A stretch of DNA of 64,000 nt from contig NZ_LYPL01000002.1 in the NCBI RefSeq assembly GCF_001662075.1, positions 62,001-126,000 of the forward strand, read 5' to 3'. Of this stretch, positions 1 through 9,223 are shown in pieces. The DNA comes from Rhizobium bangladeshense. GTDB lineage: Bacteria; Pseudomonadota; Alphaproteobacteria; Rhizobiales; Rhizobiaceae. Position 1 is the first letter of the stretch, and every line of letters starts with the position of its first letter. A model generated the notes under the pieces. That model made no database searches, had not been told where the DNA came from, and was given only the letters and a program-made list of their open reading frames with translations. Both the position numbers and the translations under genes were made by a program.

Positions 1-673
1 TGTTGAACTCGAAGGCGTCGATGACACCTCGCTCCATTGCCGGCACGATCTCGCCGCCCGGAAGCTGAGCGACGCTCATGCCCATGTTCTGCATGAGATC
101 GGCGGCGAGCCCGACCGTACGATATTTGAGGCCGTTGATGTCGTTCACGGTCGCGACCGGGTTCTTGAACCAGCCGAACGGCTGCGCGGGCATCGGGAAG
201 CCATAGAAGCCGTAAACGTTCAGCCCCATGATGTCCTGGGTGAGTTCCCGGTAGAGATCCTTGCCGCCACCTTGATGGAACCATCCGAGCATGGTGGTTG
301 CGCTGCCGCCAAATACCGGCCCGGTACCGAAGAGGGAAGCTGCCTTGTGCTTTCCGTACCAATAGACGGGAACGGTGTGGGCTGCGTCGATCACGCCATC
401 ATTGACGCCGTCGAGCACCTGAAACGCGCCGACGACCGTACCGGCAGGCATTAGTTCGAACTTCAGGCGTCCGCCGGACATTCGTTCGACCCGTTCGACG
501 TACAGGCGGGCAAAATCCATCCAGATGTCCGACGCGGGCCAGGATGTTTGCATTTTAATGACGGTGGGTGCCTGGGCCAGCACCGCCGGGGCGGCAAGAG
601 CCCCAACTGCGGTTACTCCAGCGAGCGTAGATGCTCCCAGCAACTCTCGACGCGATACTGCCTTTTTGTTCAT
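1..673 (-). CDS. TRAP transporter solute-binding protein (DctP family), 3' end outside window
   Basis: The reverse strand is open from ATG at 673 to the window edge, giving about 224 residues. The N-terminus carries a twin-arginine-like motif (SRRELLGAS, residues 7-15), then a hydrophobic stretch and an Ala-rich cleavage region near residue 33, so export to the periplasm is likely. The mature part has features of the DctP/TAXI-like TRAP receptors: KMQTSWP near its start, a VERMSGGRLKFEL block, and a later GLKYRTVGLAADLMQNMG stretch with the conserved arginine that contacts carboxylate ligands in this family. A strong ribosome site, GGAGGAAG, lies at 676-683. TRAP receptors deliver organic acids to a DctQM permease; the permease genes would lie to the left of this window. 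The exact ligand cannot be read. Confidence 0.88.
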   Translation of the reverse strand, partial: MNKKAVSRRELLGASTLAGVTAVGALAAPAVLAQAPTVIKMQTSWPASDIWMDFARLYVERVERMSGGRLKFELMPAGTVVGAFQVLDGVNDGVIDAAHTVPVYWYGKHKAASLFGTGPVFGGSATTMLGWFHQGGGKDLYRELTQDIMGLNVYGFYGFPMPAQPFGWFKNPVATVNDINGLKYRTVGLAADLMQNMGMSVAQLPGGEIVPAMERGVIDAFEFN

Positions 674-1086
674 TTCTTCCTCCCTGGATTGTAGTCGAAT
701 TCTCCCTGCATTTCCTGATGGTCTGTTCGGTTGAAGAGGAGGGCTCCCAACCTTTTCGCGACCAGTATCAACAACTGATTGTTCTCATTTGTCTATTATG
801 CACACTTTTTGCAATTCTGACAGACGTTCAATTGTTGTTGATCACAGCTTGTGGCTGTGGTCCATCGGCCAAGGCACAGTACCGCTACTCCGCGTTGTCC
901 GGACTACCTCGGCTTAGCTGGTTTTGGCGCCCCAAGCAGACAATGAGGTACCTCGCAGGAACGTCGACTCCTGACCAGCCCATACAAATAAGAGGCAAGT
1001 GCGCTGCAGAATGGCGGAGATATCTGCGCCTGCGCGGGGTCTGTCGGCGGGGACCAAATTGGCGTAAGCTGTGCGGGAGGTACACC
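674..1086. promoter_or_regulatory. Divergent intergenic region with an inverted repeat
   Basis: This 413-base space separates the TRAP receptor (left, reverse) from the Liv-type binding protein (right, forward) and must hold both promoters. It is AT-richer than its flanks around 765-850. An inverted repeat AACAA-CTGA-TTGTT occupies 770-783, and a CAATTG palindrome lies near 829-834. These could be operator sites, but no regulator gene is adjacent in the window. No coding sequence was recognised here; the forward frame is open through the region but lacks coding character. Confidence 0.35.
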
Positions 1087-2184
1087 ATGCCCAGCAGCAT
1101 CACTGCAGCTATCGTCGCGCTCGTCGTTTCGCTTGGCAGCCCAGCGCGGGCGGAGATCCTGATCGGAGCGGCAGGCCCGGTCACAGGACCGCTTGCCTGG
1201 ATCGGGGAGCAGATGCAGCGCGGCACAGAGATGGCCGTGGCCGACATCAATGCGACTGGCGGCGTGCTCGGGCACCAGGTGCAACTCATCACGGTCGACG
1301 ACTTTTGCGATCCCGAGCAGGCTGTGGCGGCCGCCCAGAAACTGGTGGCTGACGGTGTGGTGCTCGTCGCCGGGCATTACTGTTCCCAGGCCTCGATCCC
1401 GGCATCCAAGGTGTACGAGGCCGCGGGAATTCTACAGATTTCACCGGGTTCGACCAATCCGCTGTTGACCGAACAAGGTCGTGCCAATGTTTTCCGCGTC
1501 ATTGGTCGCGACGACGCGCAGGGGGTGGTAGCCGGCAACTATTTGGCCGATCGTTGGGGTGACAAGAAAATAGCGATCCTTCACGACAACACCACCTATG
1601 GGAAGGGGCTCGCCGACGAGACCAGAAAGCAGTTGAACAAGCGGGGTGTCACCGAAGCGATCTACGAGGCCTTCACCCCTGGGAAGAACGACTATACGGC
1701 CGAGATCTCGGCGTTACAGAGCGCCGGCATCGCCGTGTTGTATGTTGGCGGGTATTTGCCCGAGGTCGCGCTTATGGTTCGCGCTTCACGAGACCGCGCC
1801 TACGCACTTCAACTCGTCTCAGGCGATGGCATGGCGAGCGAGGACTTTGCACTGATCGCCGGATCTGCCGCCGAGGGGACGCTCTTCACGTTTAGCGCGG
1901 ATCCACGGCGCGTCCCTCAGGCGGCTCAAGTCGTCGAGCGTTTCCGTGCCGAGAATTTCGAGCCCGCAGGCTACACACTGCTCAGTTATTCCGCCGTCCA
2001 GGTCTGGTCGCAGGCGGTGAAGAAGGCCGGTTCTCTGAGGCCGCAAGAGGTGATCGCCTCAATGCAAGGCAATCAATTCGAAACGGTAATGGGCCGGGTC
2101 GATTTCGACGACAAGGGCGACCTCACTGTGCAAAGCTGGATTTGGTATGTCTGGAAGGGTGGCGAATACGTGCCGCTGGAATAG
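1087..2184 (+). CDS. ABC transporter substrate-binding protein, branched-chain amino acid (Liv) type
   Basis: 365 residues. The frame is open further upstream, but ATG 1087 is preferred because GGGAGG lies 6 bases before it and the protein then begins with a signal peptide (about residues 1-22, ending SPARA). The mature start EILIGAAGPVTGPLAWIGEQ is typical of periplasmic binding protein family 6, which binds leucine-type amino acids, amides or other small polar ligands. Later blocks also fit: ATGGVLGHQVQLITVDD, the VAGHYCSQASIPASKVYE ligand loop, and LHDNTTYGKGLADE. No permease or ATPase gene is next to it. The next gene, a membrane cyclase, starts 83 bases downstream in the same direction, so the two may be cotranscribed. 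Confidence 0.9.
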   Translation: MPSSITAAIVALVVSLGSPARAEILIGAAGPVTGPLAWIGEQMQRGTEMAVADINATGGVLGHQVQLITVDDFCDPEQAVAAAQKLVADGVVLVAGHYCSQASIPASKVYEAAGILQISPGSTNPLLTEQGRANVFRVIGRDDAQGVVAGNYLADRWGDKKIAILHDNTTYGKGLADETRKQLNKRGVTEAIYEAFTPGKNDYTAEISALQSAGIAVLYVGGYLPEVALMVRASRDRAYALQLVSGDGMASEDFALIAGSAAEGTLFTFSADPRRVPQAAQVVERFRAENFEPAGYTLLSYSAVQVWSQAVKKAGSLRPQEVIASMQGNQFETVMGRVDFDDKGDLTVQSWIWYVWKGGEYVPLE

Positions 2185-2267
2185 TCAACCGCCGGCCGGG
2201 TGGATCGCTTTAGACCAATCTGTGCAGACTTTGGTGGCTGCGCAAGCCAGACCTTGCGGTTGCCGCC

Positions 2268-4736
2268 ATGTTTGAACGCGTCGGCATACGCGGGCGCTTG
2301 TTGCTCGCTTTCTTCGGCATCAGCACCTTCGCAGTGCTCGCGACCGCCGCAGCTCTCTATGCCTTCCTTCAGGTCGGCGACGTGGTCGATCGCATCACCA
2401 AGGAACGGGTGCCGACGGCGCTCGCCTCTCTCCAATTGTCGCGCCAGGCTGAGAGGGTCGCCTCCACCGCGCCGTCCGTGCTGGCGGCGACCAGCACGGT
2501 TCAGCACAACGAGGTCTCGGCTGCGATCGGAGTCGAGATGGGGCGTCTCGAAGAGTTGCTCGCCGCACTGAAAGGCACCGCATTCAGCGCGACGGCGGTG
2601 ACTGAAATCGAAGCCGCGGTGATTGGTCTACGACGAAACCTCGATGCTCTCGACGATCTTGTGGCCGTTCGCCTTACCATGGTTCAGCGCAAGGAGGCGT
2701 TGCTGCGCCGCTTGTCGGATACGACAAATGCAAGTCAGCGTCTCGTCGCGCCCGGCATCGTCGTCATGAACTCCAAGGTTCCCCAGTGGCGCGCAGCGGT
2801 GGCTGATCCCGCCGCACCACCCGACGCGCGTGCTGCGGCGACGAGCGACCTGGTCAAGGCAATTGCGGCCTACATCCCCCAGCAGAGAGCGCAACAGGAG
2901 ATCTCGGCAGTCAACGACGCGCTGGTCAAAACTGCCAACGCGCCTACGCCGGGAGACCTGAAGCTGATCCTGTTTCCGCTGCGCCGGTCGCTCGCCGCAC
3001 TCGAAACGCTCTCCACCGAGATCGACGAAAAGTTGCGGACCCGCTTCCAACAGCGGCTGGACGAGTTGAAGTCGCTGACCGACGGTGAGAACGGGATCCC
3101 GAAGGTACGACAGGACGAGTTTGCCGTCCTTGCACAGGGCGAAAAGCTTCTGGCTGAAAACAGTCGGCTATCGCGCGATCTTACCGCAGCCGTCGATCGC
3201 CTGGTTGCAAAGGCAAACCATGAGATCGCCGCGTCCGCCCTCGAAGCCTCGGTCGTCCAGCGCTACGGCACCGGCATTGTCCTTGGCTCCGCCCTTCTCA
3301 GTCTCCTGAGTTCGGTTCTGGTTGTCTGGCTCTATGTCGACCGCAGCCTTCTCGCTCGTCTCGGAGAGGTAAGCCAAAGCATGCTGGCAATCGCGGGCGG
3401 CAATCTGCATGCGCAGATGCCCGCCGGGGGCCGCGACGAAATCGGCCGCATGGCCGGGGCGCTCAGGCTGTTCCGGGATACTGCGGTCGAGGTGGAGGAA
3501 AACAGCCTGCGCGAGGTCGCAGTAGCGCGCCAGCGGCTTGTGGATGCCATCGAGAGCATCTCCGAAGGATTCGCTCTGTACGATGGCGAGGACAGGCTCG
3601 TGCTGAGCAATAGCCGCTACCGCGAGCTGTTGTACGCCGGCCTGGAGGAAATGACACCCGGCACGACATTCGAGCAGATTGTTCGCCGGTCCGCTGAGGG
3701 CGGCTACATCAAGGATGCTGAGGGGCGAGTCGAGGAGTGGGTTGCCGAGCGGCTTTCGCGGCATCGCAACCCTGGTGAAACGTCGGTGCAGCGGCGTCGC
3801 GACGGGCGATGGATCATGATTAGCGAGCGGCGGATCACGGCTGGTGGCACGGTGGCCGTCTACTCTGATATCACCGAGCTGAAGCAACGGGAGGAAAACC
3901 TTGCCGAGAAATCCGCAGCTCTCGAGGCGCTTTCCAGCAAGCTGGCGAAATACCTGGCGCCGCAAGTGTATAACTCCATATTCAGCGGTCGGCAGGACGT
4001 CAGGATCGCCAGCCAGCGGAAGAAGCTGACGATCTGCTTCTCCGATATCGCCGGCTTTACCGAAACCACGGACAAAATGGAATCCGAGGATCTCACTCAG
4101 CTCCTCAATCACTACCTGACGGAAATGTCGAAGATTGCTTCAGATCACGGCGCGACGATCGACAAGTATGTCGGAGACGCCATCCTGATGTTTTTCGGCG
4201 ATCCGGAAACCCGCGGCGTCAAGCAAGACGCGCTCGCCTGCGTGCAGATGGCTCTCGCCATGCAAAAGCGAATGACCGAGCTTGGGGAAATCTGGCGCGA
4301 TATCGGAATTGAAACACCGCTGCGCTGCCGCATCGGCATTCACACGGACTACTGCACTGTGGGCAACTTCGGCAGCGAGGACCGGATGGATTACACCATA
4401 ATCGGCGGCGCCGTGAATCTCGCCTCGCGCCTTGAGCAGGAAGCGTCGCCGGGCACCGTGCTCATTTCTTATGAGACGTTTGCGCAAGTGAAGGACACGA
4501 TCGAGTGTGAGGAACTCGGGCATGTCCACGTAAAGGGAATAGCCTATCCGGTCGCCACCTATCGCGTGGTCGATCTGAAGGAAAATCTGGTCCGCAGCTG
4601 TCATACTGTCCGGACCGAACTGCCGCACCTGAGATTGGAAGCCGAGCCCGAGCTTATGTCGACCGATGAGCGAAATCAGGCCGCCGCCGCACTTCGAGAT
4701 ACGCTCGATCGGCTTTGTCACAAGCCTGGGTCCTAG
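2268..4736 (+). CDS. Membrane-bound class III adenylate/guanylate cyclase with HAMP and PAS domains
   Basis: 822 residues. Layout: transmembrane segment about 11-34; a largely helical extracytoplasmic sensor region about 35-330; second transmembrane segment about 333-357; HAMP about 358-410; a PAS-like domain about 425-540 ([19 protein letters not shown]); a coiled linker; and the catalytic domain about 575-770. Both metal-binding aspartates are present, in FSDIAGFT (D593) and DKYVGDAIL (D637). The transition-state Asn and Arg are present in [11 protein letters not shown] (N717, R721). The catalytic set is therefore complete and cyclic nucleotide synthesis from ATP or GTP is expected. The sensor region suggests control by a periplasmic signal. 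Upstream lies an orphan Liv-type binding protein. Substrate preference is not decided here. Confidence 0.92.
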   Translation: MFERVGIRGRLLLAFFGISTFAVLATAAALYAFLQVGDVVDRITKERVPTALASLQLSRQAERVASTAPSVLAATSTVQHNEVSAAIGVEMGRLEELLAALKGTAFSATAVTEIEAAVIGLRRNLDALDDLVAVRLTMVQRKEALLRRLSDTTNASQRLVAPGIVVMNSKVPQWRAAVADPAAPPDARAAATSDLVKAIAAYIPQQRAQQEISAVNDALVKTANAPTPGDLKLILFPLRRSLAALETLSTEIDEKLRTRFQQRLDELKSLTDGENGIPKVRQDEFAVLAQGEKLLAENSRLSRDLTAAVDRLVAKANHEIAASALEASVVQRYGTGIVLGSALLSLLSSVLVVWLYVDRSLLARLGEVSQSMLAIAGGNLHAQMPAGGRDEIGRMAGALRLFRDTAVEVEENSLREVAVARQRLVDAIESISEGFALYDGEDRLVLSNSRYRELLYAGLEEMTPGTTFEQIVRRSAEGGYIKDAEGRVEEWVAERLSRHRNPGETSVQRRRDGRWIMISERRITAGGTVAVYSDITELKQREENLAEKSAALEALSSKLAKYLAPQVYNSIFSGRQDVRIASQRKKLTICFSDIAGFTETTDKMESEDLTQLLNHYLTEMSKIASDHGATIDKYVGDAILMFFGDPETRGVKQDALACVQMALAMQKRMTELGEIWRDIGIETPLRCRIGIHTDYCTVGNFGSEDRMDYTIIGGAVNLASRLEQEASPGTVLISYETFAQVKDTIECEELGHVHVKGIAYPVATYRVVDLKENLVRSCHTVRTELPHLRLEAEPELMSTDERNQAAAALRDTLDRLCHKPGS

Positions 4737-4829
4737 GCTCACGTAAGCGGTCATGGCTGGCGGCACTGTCGAGTTTCCCCTAGAACGGGTGCAGGCGCCT
4801 GGTCGAACTAACAACCTTAGGAGGCCAAT

Positions 4830-5411
4830 GTGAATTCAACAGTGAGAGTAATGGCCGCGACTGAGGAAGATCTGGCGGTCGAAACAGTCGTTCTGGCGTT
4901 CGCAGCCGATCCCATGGCGCGATGGACTTGGCCGCATGCACACCAGTACCTTGCGGCCATGCCACGAATGATCCGTGCGTTCGCAAGCAGCGCATTCTCC
5001 AACGGAAGCGCCTTTAGCATCGACAGCTACGCCGGGACGGCGCTGTGGCTACCGCCCGGGGTGCATTCCGACGAGGAAAGACTTGGTGAGGTGCTCGAGA
5101 GCTCGGTTGCGCCCTCTCTTGCCCCGGAAACCACGGCCATATTCGAGCAGATGGCCACGTACCACCCGAAGGAACCACATTGGTACCTGCCCCTGATCGG
5201 CGTCGACCCGGCCCATCAAGGCAAAGGCCACGGGGACGCATTGATGGAGTACGCACTCGCAAGGTGCGATCGCGATCACGCCCCAGCCTATTTGGAATCC
5301 TCGAACCCGCGCAACATTCCGTTCTACCGGCGCTACGGCTTCGAGCCGCTTGGCGCGATCCAGGTCGGTTCGTCGCCGACGCTCGTCCCGATGTTGCGGG
5401 GGTCCCGTTAA
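4830..5411 (+). CDS. GNAT family N-acetyltransferase
   Basis: 193 residues from a GTG start. An ATG at 4828 reads straight into a stop, whereas GTG 4830 has AGGAGG at 4819-4824, five bases upstream. The acetyl-CoA pyrophosphate-binding motif of the GNAT fold is clear (GVDPAHQGKGHGDALM, about residues 124-139). The terminal part SSNPRNIPFYRRYGFEPLG is the usual motif-B region. Such enzymes transfer acetyl from acetyl-CoA to an amine; the substrate cannot be predicted. The gene stands alone after the cyclase, with a palindromic repeat behind it. Confidence 0.9.
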   Translation: MNSTVRVMAATEEDLAVETVVLAFAADPMARWTWPHAHQYLAAMPRMIRAFASSAFSNGSAFSIDSYAGTALWLPPGVHSDEERLGEVLESSVAPSLAPETTAIFEQMATYHPKEPHWYLPLIGVDPAHQGKGHGDALMEYALARCDRDHAPAYLESSNPRNIPFYRRYGFEPLGAIQVGSSPTLVPMLRGSR

Positions 5412-5465
5412 GCTTCAGTTCGATCCGATAGTTTGCGGCATGCGGGGCCCTTTGCCGAGAGCCCC

Positions 5466-5580
5466 TAGAGCATGATGCCTAAAAGTGTGAGCGGTTTTCG
5501 GGCGACATCATGCTCTAACTCTTTAATTCAGAACAGGATTCAGATTTTAGGCCGACCGGGCCTAAATCATCCTGTTCTGG
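5466..5580. repeat. Rhizobial intergenic palindromic repeat, two hairpins
   Basis: Two adjacent inverted repeats fill the gap between the acetyltransferase and the MFS gene. The first, 5466-5517, has 12-base arms TAGAGCATGATG and CATCATGCTCTA. The second, 5529-5580, has outer arms CAGAACAGGAT and ATCCTGTTCTG with an inner TTTAGGCC/GGCCTAAA pair. A related copy in the opposite orientation occurs at 39928-39997. The form is that of the small palindromic mosaic elements known from rhizobial genomes. It may act as a bidirectional transcript end. Confidence 0.75.
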
Positions 5581-5645
5581 TCGCGTGACAGCGATGTCCT
5601 TTTTTGAAATCGGGCGATCTGCTCACCCTGGCCGGAGCTCCAGAG

Positions 5646-6854
5646 TCAGCTGCGGGGCTGAAGCAACGCCAGAACGATGGTCGATGCCGCCAGGACGGCT
5701 GTAAATGTCAATGGCGCTGAGGCACCAAAGTGATCGACCACATAGCCGCCGAACAGCGCACCTATGCTGATGGCGACCTGGAACGAAACGACCATCAGGC
5801 TGCCGGCAGCCTCCAGGGCGTCTGCTGCGCCCCGGGACAGGTTGGTGGGCAGTACCACCGGAGCCATCCCGAAAGCGAAACCCCAAAGTGTCACCAGGGC
5901 AAACGCGATGCCGCTCTGTGCGCCCCAGAGTACGAGAGCAAGCGCCGAAAACGCCATCAATATGCCGGTGACAGCGAGCGCCATGTGGATATTCGCGTCT
6001 GCCAGTCGGCCGCCGGCGATATTGCCGATCACGGAGGCGATGCCAAACCCGAGGAGCGCCAGGGCAATCGGGCCGGTGCCAAGGAGCGTCACTTGTTCGA
6101 GGAAGGGTCGCACATAGACCGAGCCGGCAAAATGTCCCGTCATCAGCAAGAGGATGGCGAGCATTCCGAGTTGAACAGTGCGCCGTTTCGTCAGCCGGAA
6201 GACGTCGGAAAGACTATTGCTTGTGCTTGCGGGAAGCGTCGGCAAGCTGAGTATCTGCAGCAGCATCGCAATCGCTGCGAGCCCTGCGGTCAGGGCCGTG
6301 GCGGCACGCCAGCCGAGCCAATCGCTGATCAAGGCACCCATGGATGGTGCAGCTATGGTGGCAAGAGAGACACCGAGGGTGACGATAGCCATACCCCGAC
6401 CTGTCGCATTGGTGCCGACCAATCTCGCGACGACGGCAACCGAAAGCGCCCAGAAACCACTGAGCGCGACGCCGAGCCCGGCCCGGCCCAACAACAATAG
6501 CCAAAAATCCGTCGCGAGCGCGGCCAGGAGATTGGAGCCGATCGCCAAGGCACTTAGGCCAACCAGGACTGTCTTGCGGTTCAGTTTGCCGATGAGAACA
6601 TTGCTCAACAAGGCCGTCACCGCGCCAACGGATGCGGTGGCGGTGACAACCTGACCGGCGGTTCCCTCGCTGACGCCAAGGTCACGCGCCATTGGCGTCA
6701 ACAGGCCTGCCGGCAGAAATTCGGCTGATACGAGCGCAAAGCTTGTGGCTGCCATTGAAATAACGGCAAACCAGGTTGTTGGGCTCCATGTACTCGGAAC
6801 GGTAGAATCGAGGCCGATCGCGGCGCTGTCAAGCTGTGATGTCGTGTCCGTCAT
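5646..6854 (-). CDS. MFS transporter (DHA1-type, sugar/drug efflux-like)
   Basis: 402 residues with a polar N-terminus of about 30 residues followed by about twelve hydrophobic segments. The ALVSAEFLPAGLLTPMARDLGVSEGTAGQVVTA region is characteristic of the DHA1 efflux branch of the major facilitator superfamily (AraJ/YdhP-like), with the loop 2-3 motif LIGKLNRKTVL present in shortened form. It should be a proton-driven inner-membrane exporter; substrate unknown. It lies 59 bases downstream of an AraC-type regulator transcribed in the same direction, which suggests that the regulator controls it. Confidence 0.9.
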   Translation of the reverse strand: MTDTTSQLDSAAIGLDSTVPSTWSPTTWFAVISMAATSFALVSAEFLPAGLLTPMARDLGVSEGTAGQVVTATASVGAVTALLSNVLIGKLNRKTVLVGLSALAIGSNLLAALATDFWLLLLGRAGLGVALSGFWALSVAVVARLVGTNATGRGMAIVTLGVSLATIAAPSMGALISDWLGWRAATALTAGLAAIAMLLQILSLPTLPASTSNSLSDVFRLTKRRTVQLGMLAILLLMTGHFAGSVYVRPFLEQVTLLGTGPIALALLGFGIASVIGNIAGGRLADANIHMALAVTGILMAFSALALVLWGAQSGIAFALVTLWGFAFGMAPVVLPTNLSRGAADALEAAGSLMVVSFQVAISIGALFGGYVVDHFGASAPLTFTAVLAASTIVLALLQPRS

Positions 6855-6913
6855 TGAAGTACCTCCAGGTGTCAGAGGTCTTCATAGCGGAGTCTTTCAG
6901 GATGATATGTGTC

Positions 6914-7894
6914 CTAAAGTCCGAATTCTATGTCCGCTCGTCCGGAAATGGTGCGGCGCACAACACCAGGTGAGACGCTGGTGATGCGCTTGAAGGCGCG
7001 AGCGAAAGAAGCTTCGGATTCATAGCCCAGTTGAGAAGCGACCGCGGCAACCGACATGTTTTGACCGAGCAACTCTCGCGCAAGCTGCATGCGCAGACGG
7101 GCGAGATAGCGTGCCGCGCCTTCGCCCAAGATGGCGCTGAAGCGTTCCGCGAAGATCGAGCGCGATTGACCTGCCACGCCGGCAAGGGTCTCAAGCGTCC
7201 AGTCATGGCCGGGATCCCGGTGCATGGCTGCCAGCGCACGACCGATATGAGGATCACGGATCGCGGCGAGCCAGCCGCTGGTCGAGGCGCCGCTGCAATT
7301 GACCCAGCAGCGAATGAGCCGCGCGACGAGGACGTCGGCCATGCGTGACAAGACCGTGGCGCTGCCTATCTGGGGCTGCGACGCCTCTGCCGTCATGGCG
7401 GCGAGGAGGGGGCCGACGATGGGATCATTGCCGGCAACGTCACAACCCTTGATGATCGGTGGCATCAGAGCGATCAACGGGTTGAGGGCGTTCGCACCCA
7501 AAGCCATGGAACCGCAGAACAAGGTGCTCGTCGCTCCTGTTCCTTCCTGCACCACTTCGCAGACATTGCCCCCCAACTTGGTGACCTGGCAGCTCTTGAG
7601 CGAGTCCCCGACAACATCAGGCTTGCTGGCCAGTCGGTGTTCGACACCTCGTGGCAACAACACCAGATCGCCGCCTTGCAACTCCTGCCATCCCTGGGCT
7701 TCGGTATGGATCCAGCATGGCCCCTCACTGACGAAATGAAAGCGAAGCAGCTGTTGCTGCGCAAAGGCGATGCTCCATGGATGACGTAGCTCGCAGCGGC
7801 CGTAGTTGACTCCACTCAGGCGAAAATCCCGGAGAATTTCGCTGAGTGCGTCCGTCGGAATTTGCGTCGGAGGCTGGGATGAACGATCAAGCAT
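6914..7894 (-). CDS. AraC family transcriptional regulator with cupin-type sensor
   Basis: 326 residues. The N-terminal half has the AraC_binding/cupin_6 pattern (PWSIAFAQQQLLRFHFVSEG, then LVLLPRGVEHRLAS), expected to bind a small effector. The C-terminal about 100 residues hold the double helix-turn-helix (DWTLETLAGVAGQSRSIFAE and VAAVASQLGYESEASFARAF) with the usual SPGVVRR ending. It is followed in the same direction by the MFS exporter, so it likely activates that gene. The upstream neighbour, the glycoside hydrolase of the sugar operon, ends 42 bases before it, so read-through from that operon is possible. Confidence 0.9.
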   Translation of the reverse strand: MLDRSSQPPTQIPTDALSEILRDFRLSGVNYGRCELRHPWSIAFAQQQLLRFHFVSEGPCWIHTEAQGWQELQGGDLVLLPRGVEHRLASKPDVVGDSLKSCQVTKLGGNVCEVVQEGTGATSTLFCGSMALGANALNPLIALMPPIIKGCDVAGNDPIVGPLLAAMTAEASQPQIGSATVLSRMADVLVARLIRCWVNCSGASTSGWLAAIRDPHIGRALAAMHRDPGHDWTLETLAGVAGQSRSIFAERFSAILGEGAARYLARLRMQLARELLGQNMSVAAVASQLGYESEASFARAFKRITSVSPGVVRRTISGRADIEFGL

Positions 7895-7936
7895 TGGGAT
7901 AATTTATATGCCGACCGTCCGGATTGCAAGTCAGGC

Positions 7937-9205
7937 TTAGGCGACGCTGACGCGTCGCTCAAGCCACAGATAGGCCGCAGCCGTCCAGGAAAAGCCGAGG
8001 CCGCCGCAGCCTTGGCCGGTGACCGGGTCGAAATATTCGGCGAAACCTTCCGTCTCGATCGCGGCGAGGGTGGATTTCCGCAGCTCTTCGGCGACAGCCG
8101 TGTGGCCATTGCGCTTCAGTCCGTCGATCAGCAGCCAGTTGATGATCGCCCAGGCGGGGCCGCGCCAGTAGCGCTTCGGCTCCCAGCTGGCGATGCCGGG
8201 TTTGGTCGTCGGGAAGGCGACCTTGAGATCCTGGGACCAGGCTTTCATTTCCGAGACCAAGGCGTCGGCAACCTGCTTGTCGAGGTCCAGCGAGAGGAGG
8301 GGGATGAAGCCGGCTTGCGTGGCGGCTTCGACATCTTCGCCGGAGATCAGGTCTCGAGAGACGAAGCGGGCAAGCTGCGGCCGCCACTGGGCCATTAGCG
8401 CCTTGCGCGTGCGGTCGTTGAAGGCAGCGATCTCGATCGCCTCCTCGGTCCGGTCGAAAAGGCTGGCAAGGTGTTCCAGATCTTCGCCGGCCTTGAGCAG
8501 AATGGCGGTCGTCTGGATCTCGGCGACCTTGAAGGACGCCTTCTCCCATTGTTTCGCCGGATCCCAGCCGCAAGCGGCATAGGTATCGACCAGATGAATG
8601 AAGCGGCGGTAATCCTCGTCGCGCGGACGCATGTCGGCGTTGACATGGCCGGTATCCTTGCGCACGACGGGGGTATCGGTGGTGGTGGGTACACGAGCAA
8701 GCGCGATGTCCCAGGCGGGAGAATTGTCGCTGCCGCTTTCCCAGGGATGCAGGAGCGCGACGAGCCCGGTGCCATCGGGATCGCGGGCGCAATACCACCA
8801 GCGGTGCCATTTCAGCGCCGCTTCGTAGAGCGGCAGGGTACGGGCTTCGGCCCCCTTGCCGGCGGCTTCATGCAGCTTGCGCAATGCGATCGCGAAGACC
8901 GGCGGCTGGGTTATGCCGGAGGTCGGGATCGCGTGTTTCGTGCGCCAGACATCCGGTCCCGGGAAATAGGTTTCGCTTGGCGCGTGGAAGACGATATGCG
9001 GGATCATCCCGTCCGCCCACTGGCCCTCGACCAGCCGTTCCAGCTCGCGATAGGCGCGGTCGGTATCGTAGAGCGCGAATCCCATGGCGACGAACGCCGA
9101 ATCCCAGTTCCATTGAAAGGGATAAAGCCGGTCGGTCGGTACGGTATAACCGCCGCGATCGTTCTGGGCGAGGATGCGTTTCGCCTGGTCGATATGCATG
9201 TTCAT
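7937..9205 (-). CDS. Glycoside hydrolase, GH63/MGH1-like (alpha-glucosidase/mannosylglycerate hydrolase type)
   Basis: 422 residues, no signal peptide, so cytoplasmic. The (alpha/alpha)6-barrel hydrolase motifs are visible: YPFQWNWDSAF (residues 29-38) with the likely acid aspartate, GMIPHIVFHAP (66-76), LLHPWESGSDNSPAWD (151-166), and a YWRGPAWAIINWLL block near 345-360 that normally precedes the base residue. This fits GH63-like inverting enzymes that cleave glucosyl or mannosyl disaccharides, including compatible-solute glycosides. It is the last structural gene of the lacI/ABC operon and presumably hydrolyses the imported glycoside. Exact substrate is not readable. Confidence 0.8.
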   Translation of the reverse strand: MNMHIDQAKRILAQNDRGGYTVPTDRLYPFQWNWDSAFVAMGFALYDTDRAYRELERLVEGQWADGMIPHIVFHAPSETYFPGPDVWRTKHAIPTSGITQPPVFAIALRKLHEAAGKGAEARTLPLYEAALKWHRWWYCARDPDGTGLVALLHPWESGSDNSPAWDIALARVPTTTDTPVVRKDTGHVNADMRPRDEDYRRFIHLVDTYAACGWDPAKQWEKASFKVAEIQTTAILLKAGEDLEHLASLFDRTEEAIEIAAFNDRTRKALMAQWRPQLARFVSRDLISGEDVEAATQAGFIPLLSLDLDKQVADALVSEMKAWSQDLKVAFPTTKPGIASWEPKRYWRGPAWAIINWLLIDGLKRNGHTAVAEELRKSTLAAIETEGFAEYFDPVTGQGCGGLGFSWTAAAYLWLERRVSVA

Positions 9206-9223
9206 TTCGGTGCTCCGGTATTC

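Noticed and set aside
7299..7739. 146-codon forward frame opposite the AraC gene
   Set aside because: Shadow of a complete AraC-type regulator.
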